Below, in pieces: positions 49,757 through 58,222 of a stretch of 64,000 nucleotides of DNA. The translations under genes and the position numbers were made by a program. The stretch comes from Gammaproteobacteria bacterium. Its GTDB lineage: Bacteria; Pseudomonadota; Gammaproteobacteria; Pseudomonadales; Azotimanducaceae. The notes below the pieces were generated by a model. It did no database searches and was not told the origin of the DNA. It saw nothing but the letters and a program-made list of their open reading frames with translations. Every line of letters starts with the position of its first letter. Position 1 is the stretch's first letter. Location: the NCBI GenBank assembly GCA_009837185.1, contig VXUA01000022.1, forward strand, positions 1 through 64,000, in the 5' to 3' direction.

Positions 49757-51406
49757 ATGCTAGCCACACTGACGGTCCGAAACTTTACGCTAGTGCGGTC
49801 TTTAGATATTGATTTTAGCCCAGGTCTTACCGTTATCACGGGGGAGTCTGGTGCCGGAAAATCAATCTTACTTGATGCGCTTGCTCTTGTGCTAGGAGCA
49901 AGAGTGCGCCAAGACCAAATCGCTGCAGGATCGAACGATTGTGAGGTAATTGCCGAGTTTGATCTATCGCAATCGCCAGCTACTCGAAAAAAACTCGAAC
50001 AACAGGGACTTGCGGATTCACTCGATCCAAGTCTTTGCGTCGTAAGACGTACCGCGACACCCGGTGGTCGGTCTCGCGCATGGCTGAACAGCACGCCAAC
50101 GAATCTAGACTCCGTTCGGGACCTATGTGCTTCTTTAATCGGAGTGCACGGTCAATTTGAACAACATGAACTATTAAATCGCGAAGCTCAACTTGAGTGG
50201 TTCGACGACTTTGCGATTAAGCAGAAACAATTGTCTGAGGTAGAGCGACTGTACCAAGCATGGCAAGACAGCAAAACGGCACTGAGAACGAGTTCAGAAG
50301 AGCTAGGTCTTGATCTGAGCCAAAAGGAATTACTCGAGTACCAGTACGCAGAGTTAGAGAGTCTCGAATTGGAAGAGAATGAGTTTCCCACACTCATGCG
50401 AGAATTTAAAAGACACTCCCAAGCTCGTCAGATTCTTGCAGTGCTAGCGGAAGCCGAACAAACTCTGAACGACTCTGTACAACCCTTAGTTACAAGAATT
50501 TCGCGCGAGATACAAGGAGTTGATGACCAAGAAAAAAGCCTTAATGAAGCACGAGAACTCATTTCAAGTACTGAAATTCAACTAGAAGAAATTAGGAACT
50601 CATTAGTTCGATATCGAGATTCGGTCGACATTGACGAGAGTCAGATGGAAGCTCTTGATCAACGAATCAACCTAATCCACGATGTCGCGCGCAAGCACAA
50701 AGTTAGCCCATCGGCCTTGTTTGAACATGTAACAACCGTTAAAGCTCGATTAGAGCGTTTAAAACAATCTGAATCAGAATTAACTCGTCTCCAGCAAGAA
50801 CTCGAAGAACGGGAGAAAAAATTCTTCAAATATTCGGAAGAGCTCTCGCAATCGCGGCAAAAGCAAGCTGAAGCATTCTGTGCAGAAGTACTCAAGACGT
50901 TAGGGGCGATTGCCTTACCCGAAGTGTCGTTCGACGTCAGTTTCGCGCGGGCTCAGAACAGTCGAGGTGTTGATGCATTGGAATACCTCGTCTCAACCAA
51001 TAAAGGGTACGATGTTATGCCTTTGAGTCGAGTTGCCTCTGGCGGTGAACTGTCGCGAATTGCACTCGCGATCCTGCTCGTGGTCGCACGCAAATCAAAG
51101 TTACCAACATTAATACTGGACGAAGCAGACATCGGCGTTGGCGGCACAACAGCAGATGTGATTGGTAGAATGCTACGCTCACTTGCACAAAATAACCAAG
51201 TGATCTGCGTGACTCACGCACCTCAGGTTGCAGCATTAGGAGACGCTCATCTCTTTGTAACCAAATGCAATACCCAAGGTATCAATGTAGAATCACTCAC
51301 AGGAGAACAACGCGTAGCAGAAATCGCCCGCATGGTAGGAGGACGCACAGTCGATGATCGTAGTCGTACTTATGCCCGCGCGCTTTTACAAGACGCGTTG
51401 TCATAG
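49757..51406 (+). CDS. recN: DNA repair protein RecN
   Basis: SMC-like ATPase that acts in double-strand break repair. 549 residues: Walker A TGESGAGKSILLDAL (residues 29-36), GVHGQFEQHELLN, two coiled-coil arms (about 150-370), ABC signature VASGGELSRIALAI, Walker B LILDEADIGVGGTTA, and CVTHAPQVAALGD. Divergent from hrcA with only 51 nt between starts. No convincing LexA box is seen, unlike E. coli recN. fur, its usual Pseudomonas neighbour, is absent. Confidence 0.97.
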   Translation: MLATLTVRNFTLVRSLDIDFSPGLTVITGESGAGKSILLDALALVLGARVRQDQIAAGSNDCEVIAEFDLSQSPATRKKLEQQGLADSLDPSLCVVRRTATPGGRSRAWLNSTPTNLDSVRDLCASLIGVHGQFEQHELLNREAQLEWFDDFAIKQKQLSEVERLYQAWQDSKTALRTSSEELGLDLSQKELLEYQYAELESLELEENEFPTLMREFKRHSQARQILAVLAEAEQTLNDSVQPLVTRISREIQGVDDQEKSLNEARELISSTEIQLEEIRNSLVRYRDSVDIDESQMEALDQRINLIHDVARKHKVSPSALFEHVTTVKARLERLKQSESELTRLQQELEEREKKFFKYSEELSQSRQKQAEAFCAEVLKTLGAIALPEVSFDVSFARAQNSRGVDALEYLVSTNKGYDVMPLSRVASGGELSRIALAILLVVARKSKLPTLILDEADIGVGGTTADVIGRMLRSLAQNNQVICVTHAPQVAALGDAHLFVTKCNTQGINVESLTGEQRVAEIARMVGGRTVDDRSRTYARALLQDALS

Positions 51407-51433
51407 TAAGAAGTAACATACCGAAAAACTCAA

Positions 51434-51937
51434 TTGATCAATTTGTCAAATCACAAGCCCAATAAAAAGTCTGTGAAGCTGTTTTGGATCGCTGCGGCTT
51501 CAGTGTTCGCGATATTCTGGTTACACGGATGTAAAGTACCTGGAATGCATCAACCGGAAATCGAACAAGGCAACATCATCACGCAGAAAATGGTTGATCA
51601 ACTACGACCACAAATGACGAAACCACAAGTCGAATTTGTGCTAGGCAAACCGGTGTATCAAAATTCTTTCAATGTAAATCGGTGGGACTATGTATTCACG
51701 AAAGAATCCCGGACGGGAGAACGTGAACGCAAAGTGCTAACGCTCAGGTTCGAAGAAGGTGAACTAGTTGGAATTAGTGGAGACTATCGCCCTCAAGGCG
51801 ATGCTGCTGAAGAATTAGAGTCCTTGCTAGAGCCAGCTGAGGACGATGATTCTGACGGCGACGAAACCGAAGCAGACCAGATTGAGTCTATTGACTCCGA
51901 AGAAGAAATTGACAGCGACGTAGAGGCCTCAAACTAA
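51434..51937 (+). CDS. bamE: Outer membrane assembly lipoprotein BamE (OmlA/SmpA)
   Basis: Component of the BAM complex that inserts outer-membrane beta-barrel proteins. Signal peptide with lipobox WLHGC, then the BamE core QGNIITQKMVDQLRPQMTKP, QVEFVLGKPVYQNSFNVNRW and DYVFTKESRTGERERKVLTL. The last ~40 residues are an Asp/Glu-rich extension absent from E. coli BamE. The frame starts with TTG at 51434, but a GTG at 51473 would give a more compact signal peptide; no ribosome site decides between them. 27 nt after recN, the conserved order. Confidence 0.93.
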   Translation: MINLSNHKPNKKSVKLFWIAAASVFAIFWLHGCKVPGMHQPEIEQGNIITQKMVDQLRPQMTKPQVEFVLGKPVYQNSFNVNRWDYVFTKESRTGERERKVLTLRFEEGELVGISGDYRPQGDAAEELESLLEPAEDDDSDGDETEADQIESIDSEEEIDSDVEASN

Positions 51938-51966
51938 AACGAACGGTTTGGAAACAAGCCCCTAAA

Positions 51967-52935
51967 TCAATCGCTCGTCGCCGCGATTAATTGGCGAATA
52001 TCGATTTTCTTCATTTGCATCATTGCCGCATGCGCCCGCTCTCGCTTATCGGTATCAGCAGATCCGAGTAATGAGAGTAAAACTTTTGGTATGATCTGCC
52101 AGGTGAGACCATATTGATCGGTTAGCCAACCACACGGCATTTCCTTACCGCCGCTCTGAGTTAGCGCTTCCCACAATCGATCTGTTTCTTCTTGGTTTTG
52201 GGTAATTACCGAGATCGAGGTAGCTGGGGATAGTTGGAAGTGGGGATCTCCTTCAAAAACTTGATACGGTACGCCCCTCAAGGTGAAGTTTACGATCAAC
52301 ACCTTGCCCGCTGGATCAGGATGATAAACTCGCTCGATATAACTGTTGGGTACCAACGTCACGTAAAAATTCACTGCTTCTTCGCCTCGCTTGTCGAACC
52401 AGAGACAAGTTCGCACACGTTGTGTGTCTAGTGATCCAAGACCAAAGCTTGTACGTTCTCGTTCTTGTTCAGCGAATACTCTGCGTGCTAGATCGTCAAG
52501 TTGGTCAACGGCGGTGTTCCAACCCTCTTCAAATCCCATTTCTAAATGTCGTTTGACGTCTTCGTTTGATCGGTGTCGCGCGCCCCATGTCATCTTCGTT
52601 TTTTCGGTGCTTTCGTCCACAAATTCCGCACACCAAGTCAAAAATGGTTCGGCTGTTGGTACGAAACCTTCGGTAAACGCATCAGTGAATACTAACCGGG
52701 AGTACGGAACTACTTCTAGCCATACTCCTTTGGAGTCAACTCTTGCATTGTCGGGACCTTCCATTAATGTGTTCATTCGTCCCCCAGGGCGAAGCTCAAA
52801 TTCCGCTTGCGTAACCTGCAAAGGTTGGGGACAAAACCACTGCTTGAACAACGCAAGGTCTGTCCAACACTGCCATACTATTGAACGCGGCGCATTTATT
52901 ACCCGTTCAACTTTTAGAATAAGCTCACTTGACAT
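51967..52935 (-). CDS. AHSA1/SRPBCC domain fused to PhnB-like VOC domain
   Basis: 322 residues, two domains. Residues 1-155 are an AHSA1-type START/SRPBCC hydrophobic-pocket domain (VERVINAPRSIVWQCWTDLA, KQWFCPQP, FELRPGGRMNT, GFEEGWNTAVDQLD). Residues about 170-310 are a PhnB-like vicinal-oxygen-chelate domain (VRTCLWFDKRGEEAVNFYVT, NFTLRGVPYQVFEGDPHF, CGWLTDQYGLTWQIIP). Each half also occurs alone in many bacteria; ligand and reaction cannot be predicted. It is inserted between bamE and rnfH, probably with its own promoter. Confidence 0.85.
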   Translation of the reverse strand: MSSELILKVERVINAPRSIVWQCWTDLALFKQWFCPQPLQVTQAEFELRPGGRMNTLMEGPDNARVDSKGVWLEVVPYSRLVFTDAFTEGFVPTAEPFLTWCAEFVDESTEKTKMTWGARHRSNEDVKRHLEMGFEEGWNTAVDQLDDLARRVFAEQERERTSFGLGSLDTQRVRTCLWFDKRGEEAVNFYVTLVPNSYIERVYHPDPAGKVLIVNFTLRGVPYQVFEGDPHFQLSPATSISVITQNQEETDRLWEALTQSGGKEMPCGWLTDQYGLTWQIIPKVLLSLLGSADTDKRERAHAAMMQMKKIDIRQLIAATSD

Positions 52936-52956
52936 ATCTATTGCGATCCTGAAGTC

Positions 52957-53238
52957 TCATTCGGACGTGTTCAATTTGGCGTACAACCGGCGTCGTTGCA
53001 TAGGACTGATGACGAGTTCCCGCAAAATCTCTACTCGATCCCCATCCTGCAGAACGTGATCTTGTTCCACTACTTTATTCCAAACCGCGAAGGTCTCGTC
53101 GCCGCTTAGATCAACGCCCACAAATTCCTCGTGCGCTACGGCTAGCTCAACAGCTTCTCTCACCCGCGTACCTGTCGGGCAATCTAAATCAACTTCCCAC
53201 GTTTGACCAACGGTCGCGTAAACGACGTTTACTCGCAT
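52957..53238 (-). CDS. rnfH: RnfH family ubiquitin-fold protein
   Basis: Small beta-grasp protein (93 residues) of the RnfH/UPF0125 family; function unsettled. Seen: NVVYATVGQTWEVDLDCPTG and VLQDGDRVEILRELVISPMQ RRR-type end. Overlaps ratA by 10 bp and follows it in the conserved ratA-rnfH pair. Confidence 0.9.
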   Translation of the reverse strand: MRVNVVYATVGQTWEVDLDCPTGTRVREAVELAVAHEEFVGVDLSGDETFAVWNKVVEQDHVLQDGDRVEILRELVISPMQRRRLYAKLNTSE

Positions 53239-53672
53239 TCGACGAGTTGTGATTGTGCTCTTCTCACAAAAGAATGAAGAATTTTCTCAACTGATTTCTC
53301 AATGAATCGAGAGGCCAAGGACATCAGGACATGTTTATGTACGTCAAAAGAAAGATCTAACGTTGCTTTGCTACCGATTCCTAAATCCAAAAATCTCCAT
53401 TCCCCAGTGAACTGTGCGAACGGTCCTTGTAACAGGTTCATCTCGATCTTTTCGAAAGGCTCCAAAATATTTTTAGTAACGATTCTCTCGGTCAATCCTG
53501 CGTATTGGACCTGTAGAGTCCCAACCACATACTCGTCGGTACTCTCAATAACCTCAGACTTTTGGCACCATGGGACGAACTCTTGATATGAATCAACATC
53601 GGACACCAACTCAAACATGTCAGAGACCGCATACGGTAACAATACACTGCGTTCGATGTGATGAATCTTCAT
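53229..53672 (-). CDS. ratA: RatA / coenzyme Q-binding START-domain protein
   Basis: 147-residue polyketide-cyclase/START-like protein, the RatA (PasT) family, related to Coq10 that binds ubiquinone. Conserved stretches: RSVLLPYAVSDMFELVSDVD, YQEFVPWCQKSEVI, GPFAQFTGEWRFLDLG and LDLSFDVHKHVLMSLASRFI. In E. coli the protein has been reported as a ribosome association toxin; the quinone-related role is the alternative. Neighbour of rnfH and smpB across gammaproteobacteria. Confidence 0.92.
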   Translation of the reverse strand: MKIHHIERSVLLPYAVSDMFELVSDVDSYQEFVPWCQKSEVIESTDEYVVGTLQVQYAGLTERIVTKNILEPFEKIEMNLLQGPFAQFTGEWRFLDLGIGSKATLDLSFDVHKHVLMSLASRFIEKSVEKILHSFVRRAQSQLVECE

Positions 53673-53684
53673 GGAATCGAAATA

Positions 53685-55097
53685 CTAGCCACCCAGGAAC
53701 GGAGCAATGAACTTTTCGTGGAACGAGAAAGCGAAGACAACCAATATTGAAATGGGAGCTACGAACCGGATTGCAATAATCCAAATATTCCACGCCAAAT
53801 CGGATTGAATTTCTAATCCTTTTCGCACTCGGTCCCACGGCAAAAACCAACCAACGAATACAGCAATAATTAGACCGACTACCGGTAGTAAGAAGTAAGT
53901 CGTTGCTTTGTCAAAAATCTCGAAAAAATTCCAGTTTTCACTGTTGAATGGAAACTCTTTCAGCAGATTGAATGACAGCACAGACAACAATCCAAGCACC
54001 CAGGTGATCACTCCAATCGCAACAGCAATTTTTACTCTGCTTGTCTTGAATTTTTCCACAAAATATGCGATAGCCGGCTCTGTCAAAGATATACCAGAAG
54101 TAAAAGCTGCGAAACCAACAAACAAGAAAAAGAGGCCGCCGAATATCGCCCCGAGAGGCAGATTTCCGAACGCTGTAGGTGCCGTGACGAACAGCAAGCC
54201 CACCTTCTGTGTTGTCTCCATGTTCATTGCAAACACAATAGAGAAGATCGCGAGTCCAGCAACAATGGCTACCAGAGTATCGATGACGATGATGATTCCT
54301 ACAGCCGACTTTACAGATCCCTCGCGTGGCATGTAAGCACCGTACGCCATGATAGCTCCCATTCCAATCGACAATGTAAAGAACGCGTGACCCATCGCAG
54401 CCACTGGGGTTTCCCATGTCATTTTTGAGAAATCAAAATCGAACATGTACCGCACTGAATCCATAAATCCGCCCTGCGCGACACCATAAATGAGCATCAC
54501 AATGAGGAGCAAAAATAGCAGTGGCATACATATCCTAATGGCTAACTCAAGACCCTTGTTGACTCCTCGTGCCACGAAAAAGACTACTATTGCTATGAAA
54601 ATTGAAAACCAGAGCAATATTTGCCAAGGATTTGCTAAAAAGGCATCAAGTTTTTCACCGGATGCAGCTGCTTCGATGCCGGTGAACTCCCCGCTAAACA
54701 TCCGCCAGATGTAGAACATAATCCAACCAGCGATGACGGCGTAGAACGATAGAATCACAACGCCACCAACGACACCAGCCCAACCCATAAGCGACCAACT
54801 TTTCGATCTGTTGTGTTCCCGCGCGAGCTTGAGGATCGAGTTGACCGGACTCATTCGGCCCTCGCGTCCTACCATTATTTCTGCTGCCATCACGGGAAAA
54901 CCTATCAATGCAATACAGATCAGGTAGATCAGGAAAAAAGCACCCCCACCTTGCTCAGCCATCATGTAAGGAAACTTCCAGATGTTTCCAAGCCCCACTG
55001 CCGAGCCAACAGCAGCAAGCACAAAGAGCATCTTGCTCGACCACATACCATGCTGTGATCGATCGTTTACATTCGTAGTCACATTATTCTCGCTCAA
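53685..55097 (-). CDS. Neurotransmitter:sodium symporter family transporter
   Basis: Sodium-coupled amino-acid-type transporter of the NSS (LeuT-fold) family, 470 residues, about 11-12 membrane segments. The first helix AAVGSAVGLGNIWKFPYMMA carries the unwound sodium/substrate site; GGGAFFLIYLICIALIGFPV follows, and SFFTLSIGMGAIMAYGAYM-type segments (here HAFFTLSIGMGAIMAYGAYM) mark helix 6-7. Substrate cannot be told. TTG start with GGAGAG 7 nt upstream. 12 nt before ratA, so likely co-transcribed. Confidence 0.92.
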   Translation of the reverse strand: MSENNVTTNVNDRSQHGMWSSKMLFVLAAVGSAVGLGNIWKFPYMMAEQGGGAFFLIYLICIALIGFPVMAAEIMVGREGRMSPVNSILKLAREHNRSKSWSLMGWAGVVGGVVILSFYAVIAGWIMFYIWRMFSGEFTGIEAAASGEKLDAFLANPWQILLWFSIFIAIVVFFVARGVNKGLELAIRICMPLLFLLLIVMLIYGVAQGGFMDSVRYMFDFDFSKMTWETPVAAMGHAFFTLSIGMGAIMAYGAYMPREGSVKSAVGIIIVIDTLVAIVAGLAIFSIVFAMNMETTQKVGLLFVTAPTAFGNLPLGAIFGGLFFLFVGFAAFTSGISLTEPAIAYFVEKFKTSRVKIAVAIGVITWVLGLLSVLSFNLLKEFPFNSENWNFFEIFDKATTYFLLPVVGLIIAVFVGWFLPWDRVRKGLEIQSDLAWNIWIIAIRFVAPISILVVFAFSFHEKFIAPFLGG

Positions 55098-55230
55098 TTT
55101 CTACTCTCCACGGGCAAAATATCGCCCAAATCACTTCTTGTACAAGAACATAAGAATAATCAAAACGATCTACGGTTGCTATAACATAAGAATAGAACCG
55201 CTGGTTTTAGTCTCTTGATTAATCCTTCCT

Positions 55231-55695
55231 ATGACCAAGCCTAACAAACAACAGATCATTGCACGCAACCGAAAAGCGCGATTTGATTATGCGTTCGACC
55301 GTTTCTTTGAGGCGGGGATCGCGCTGGAAGGTTGGGAGGTGAAAAGTCTCAGGGCGGGTAAGGCTAATCTCACCGATTCCTACGTCATCATGGAAAATGG
55401 CGAAGCATTTCTAAAGGGGCTAAGGATTGACCCACTAGCCAGTGCTTCAACCCATGTCGAACCTGACGCCAATCGAACTAGAAAGTTGCTCCTACACAAT
55501 CACGAACTAGGACAAATCTATTCCGCTACTCAGACTAAAGGACGTACGTGTATCGCGCTGTCGATTTATTGGCGCGCACACCTTGTGAAATGTGAAATTG
55601 GACTTGCGGTCGGTCGTAAAAAGGTTGATAAACGTAATTTACTTCGCGAGCGAGAAACCAAACGAGAACAAGAGCGAACGTTACGCTCCCGGTAG
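55231..55695 (+). CDS. smpB: SsrA-binding protein SmpB
   Basis: Partner of tmRNA in rescuing stalled ribosomes. 154 residues: NKQQIIARNRKARFDYAFDR, ALEGWEVKSLRAGKANLTDS, LRIDPLASASTHVEPDANRT, RKLLLHNHELGQIYSATQTK and a basic tail (KKVDKRNLLRERETKREQER). The ssrA gene, often nearby, is not in this window. Confidence 0.97.
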   Translation: MTKPNKQQIIARNRKARFDYAFDRFFEAGIALEGWEVKSLRAGKANLTDSYVIMENGEAFLKGLRIDPLASASTHVEPDANRTRKLLLHNHELGQIYSATQTKGRTCIALSIYWRAHLVKCEIGLAVGRKKVDKRNLLRERETKREQERTLRSR

Positions 55696-55701
55696 TTGAG
55701 G

Positions 55702-56454
55702 TTACCCTCTTCCCATGAACGGCATCTCGGATGCTAGAATGGTTAAGAATTGAACATTCGCGTCGAGCGGCAGACTATCCATATACACGATTGCCTCGGC
55801 AACGTGTTCTACATCGAAAGTGGGCTCTGGTTTGCGAGTGCCGTCTGGTTGCAACACACCTTCTTCCATCAAGGACGTCATCTCTGTTGCAGCATTGCCA
55901 ATGTCAATTTGACAACACACAACGTTGTGGTCTCGGCCATCAAGCGTGGTGGATTTCGTTAATCCCGTGAGAGCGTGTTTCGTGGCAGTGTAAGGAGCAG
56001 ATAAAGGTCGGGGAGAGTGCTGTGCCGCGATGGATCCGTTGTTGATAATCCGACCACCTCGTGGAGTTTGGAATTTCATAATTTTCATGGCCGCGCGAGT
56101 ACACAAAAATGCTCCAGTAAGATTCGTTTGAACCACTCGTTCCCATTGTGAGAGCGTCAATTCTTCGATCGGAACCGCTGGTGCCCCGACGCCGGCGTTG
56201 TTAAACAGAAGATCCAAGCGGCCGAATCGGGAGATAGTAACATCAAACAGACGGATCACTTCACTTTCTTTACCAATATCTGTAGGGACAGTAAACAATC
56301 GGTCGTCAGCACCTGCTACCTCTTCTAGCTCATCGAGCTTACTCTTCCTTCTACCGACGGCGACAACATAATACTCTCTTTTTAACAGCGCTAAAGTCGT
56401 GTGTTTACCCACGCCCGTGCCCGCGCCCGTAATGATTGCTACTTTACTCATCAA
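55702..56454 (-). CDS. Short-chain dehydrogenase/reductase
   Basis: Classical SDR oxidoreductase, 250 residues. Cofactor motif [23 protein letters not shown], and catalytic Ser...Tyr-x-x-x-Lys in NNGSIAA and [10 protein letters not shown]. The Arg-Arg-Lys after beta-2 (AVGRRKSK) suggests NADP(H). Substrate unknown. Convergent with smpB (6 nt apart). Either of two adjacent Met codons may start it. Confidence 0.88.
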   Translation of the reverse strand: MMSKVAIITGAGTGVGKHTTLALLKREYYVVAVGRRKSKLDELEEVAGADDRLFTVPTDIGKESEVIRLFDVTISRFGRLDLLFNNAGVGAPAVPIEELTLSQWERVVQTNLTGAFLCTRAAMKIMKFQTPRGGRIINNGSIAAQHSPRPLSAPYTATKHALTGLTKSTTLDGRDHNVVCCQIDIGNAATEMTSLMEEGVLQPDGTRKPEPTFDVEHVAEAIVYMDSLPLDANVQFLTILASEMPFMGRG

Positions 56455-56596
56455 TAAACTCCTTAATCCACGACCGTTTTGATCGGATCTTTCTTACCGT
56501 TTTCTGCCTACTTGAAACACTAACGCTAATTGATAGTAAGCAAGTTATGATAAAAAACATTCTTGAATTTTTTTCCATCAACCAATCTAGCAGAAT

Positions 56597-57310
56597 ATGA
56601 CTCTGACTTCAAACTCCGTTCGCGCCGTATTCTTCGATCTTGGGGAAACCTTATTCCAACCTTTAGACAATTGGGTTACGTCAGGAAATATCGCCAAGTT
56701 CGCGGGAACGATACAAGTCCCAGTAGGCAGTGAAGAGTTAATCACACTATACCGTCAGCTAAGGGAAGAAGTCACACTAGATTTTGCAAAGCGTTCATTC
56801 TATTTGCATAAAGATTTTGTCAACGAAGCAATGCGTCGATTGCTTGCACACTTTGGACTCAAAGATGTAGGTGAAGCAATTAAAAATTTTTCTTACTCGC
56901 AACGAGATGCTGTAATCGAATATTTGAAACCGCAGACAGATTGTTTTGAAGTACTGGAAGCTCTTCGAGAGCGAGAGTTTAAGCTTGCAATAGTGTCGAA
57001 CATTGATGACGACTGGCTAGATCCCTTAATCGAAGCATGGAAACTCGATAGTTACGTTGACTTCATTCTCAGTTCAGAAACCGCACGATCGTGCAAACCC
57101 GACACTTCGATATTCATGCAGGCTAGCCATGCTGTTGGTATTCCACCGCATCAAATCGTGTTTGTCGGTGACTCTTTTGTGAACGATGTAGAAGGAGCGT
57201 ATAGTGTTGGCATGCACCCAGTGTGGCTTAACCAGCACGATGCGCTGCCGACTACCGAACTTTCAGTACCGCAGATCAAGACTCTGAGTGCTTTGCTAGA
57301 GTTGCTCTGA
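56597..57310 (+). CDS. HAD-superfamily hydrolase
   Basis: 237-residue HAD (IA-type) protein with a helical cap. Motif I is FFDLGETLFQP: the nucleophile Asp is present but the usual second Asp, the general acid, is Gly. Motif II is LAIVSNIDDD, motif III the Lys in SCKPDTSIF, motif IV VFVGDSFVNDVEGAYSVGM. DLG variants exist in functional HAD subfamilies, so activity is not excluded. Its end overlaps the convergent epimerase gene by 15 bp. Confidence 0.85.
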   Translation: MTLTSNSVRAVFFDLGETLFQPLDNWVTSGNIAKFAGTIQVPVGSEELITLYRQLREEVTLDFAKRSFYLHKDFVNEAMRRLLAHFGLKDVGEAIKNFSYSQRDAVIEYLKPQTDCFEVLEALREREFKLAIVSNIDDDWLDPLIEAWKLDSYVDFILSSETARSCKPDTSIFMQASHAVGIPPHQIVFVGDSFVNDVEGAYSVGMHPVWLNQHDALPTTELSVPQIKTLSALLELL

Positions 57311-58222
57311 AACCTGCTGAATCTCATGCAGGGTTTGACGGAGTTTTTTAACACCCCCTCCTCGCCAACCGAGTTTTGTGAGTCCAGCTGTCCCCATGTT
57401 GTTGATTGGGGGTTGTAGTTGGTCAATGCTTGACTTGTCGGATGTATTGTTCAAAAGACGAAGACATCGTTGTACTAGATACCGTTCACTGACCAAGATG
57501 TCCGAACAATTAAAGCTTCTTCGGTGGACATCGTTGTGTCGCTGTTGTAGCAGTAAGAGAAGTGCCTCAGCGACGTCTGCACCGTGTACCTCAGTGTAGA
57601 CTTCATTGGATAAGGATGACAGATCTCTGTCCTGTAGATGAGGATCTGTTACTAAGTTCCACCATTTCGTGCGATCTCGTGGCCATGAAAGACCGTAGAT
57701 TCCCGTAGGTCGAAGGGAACAAAACGTCATTTCGTCGTAGAGATTTGCTAGTAATTCACTTGACCACTTTAGTAGACCGTAGTGGTTTACAGGGACTGGG
57801 TCATCTGTGTCATCGACGAATCTATCGCTGATCTGACAACCGTCGAAAACGGCTCGCGACGAAAGAAAAATGAATTTGGCTACGTTTTTGCCGCGGCATG
57901 CACGCACCAGTCGTAACGTACCACCAAAATTCTGATCCCAAAACCATGCTGGGTCATCTCCTTCGCCACCACGATAACTACCGGTAGCTGACATGAACGC
58001 CATATGAACTACGGCATCGCATCGATGGACTAGTTTTTCAAGCGATGCAGCATCCTCCATGTTGCCACAGATGAGTTCAAGTCTGCCATCGTAATCTGTT
58101 AAAGGGTCTGACGCGTTTAGTGTCCGCCGTACTTGTGCGGCTACGGTGTACCCAGCGTCCAGAAGGTCCTTGACTACAAACCGGCCAAGGTAACCCGTAG
58201 TCCCTGTGATCGCAATTCTCAC
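57296..58222 (-). CDS. NAD-dependent epimerase/reductase, last gene of sulfoquinovose-type operon
   Basis: Extended SDR (about 308 residues). Starts with GTG at 58222, overlapping the GT8 stop by 4 nt (GTGA), so that RIAITGTTGYLGRFVVKDLL forms the NAD-binding N-terminus; the upstream open frame only shadows the GT8 gene. Further: VVHMAFMSATGSY, FIFLSSRAVFDG and the YGLLKWSSE region with Tyr and Lys of the catalytic triad, and LRPTGIYG. Because it is coupled to GT8 and sqdB-like genes, it may reduce or epimerise an intermediate of the same pathway, by analogy with Rhodobacter SqdC whose mutant accumulates sulfoquinovosyl-dihydroxyacetone. That link is inference; homology to SqdC was not tested. 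Confidence 0.8.
   Translation of the reverse strand: MRIAITGTTGYLGRFVVKDLLDAGYTVAAQVRRTLNASDPLTDYDGRLELICGNMEDAASLEKLVHRCDAVVHMAFMSATGSYRGGEGDDPAWFWDQNFGGTLRLVRACRGKNVAKFIFLSSRAVFDGCQISDRFVDDTDDPVPVNHYGLLKWSSELLANLYDEMTFCSLRPTGIYGLSWPRDRTKWWNLVTDPHLQDRDLSSLSNEVYTEVHGADVAEALLLLLQQRHNDVHRRSFNCSDILVSERYLVQRCLRLLNNTSDKSSIDQLQPPINNMGTAGLTKLGWRGGGVKKLRQTLHEIQQVSEQL

Noticed and set aside
49700-49760. Possible LexA box before recN (CTGTGTATATTGTGAC)
   Set aside because: Right half does not match ACAG; only CTGT is right, so the CTGT-N8-ACAG rule fails.
52391-53059. 222-codon open frame on the plus strand
   Set aside because: Antisense to the AHSA1-VOC gene and rnfH; no recognisable domain and no start signal.
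55200-55720. tmRNA gene near smpB
   Set aside because: No tRNA-like Ala ends or tag reading frame are seen in the flanks; ssrA must be elsewhere.
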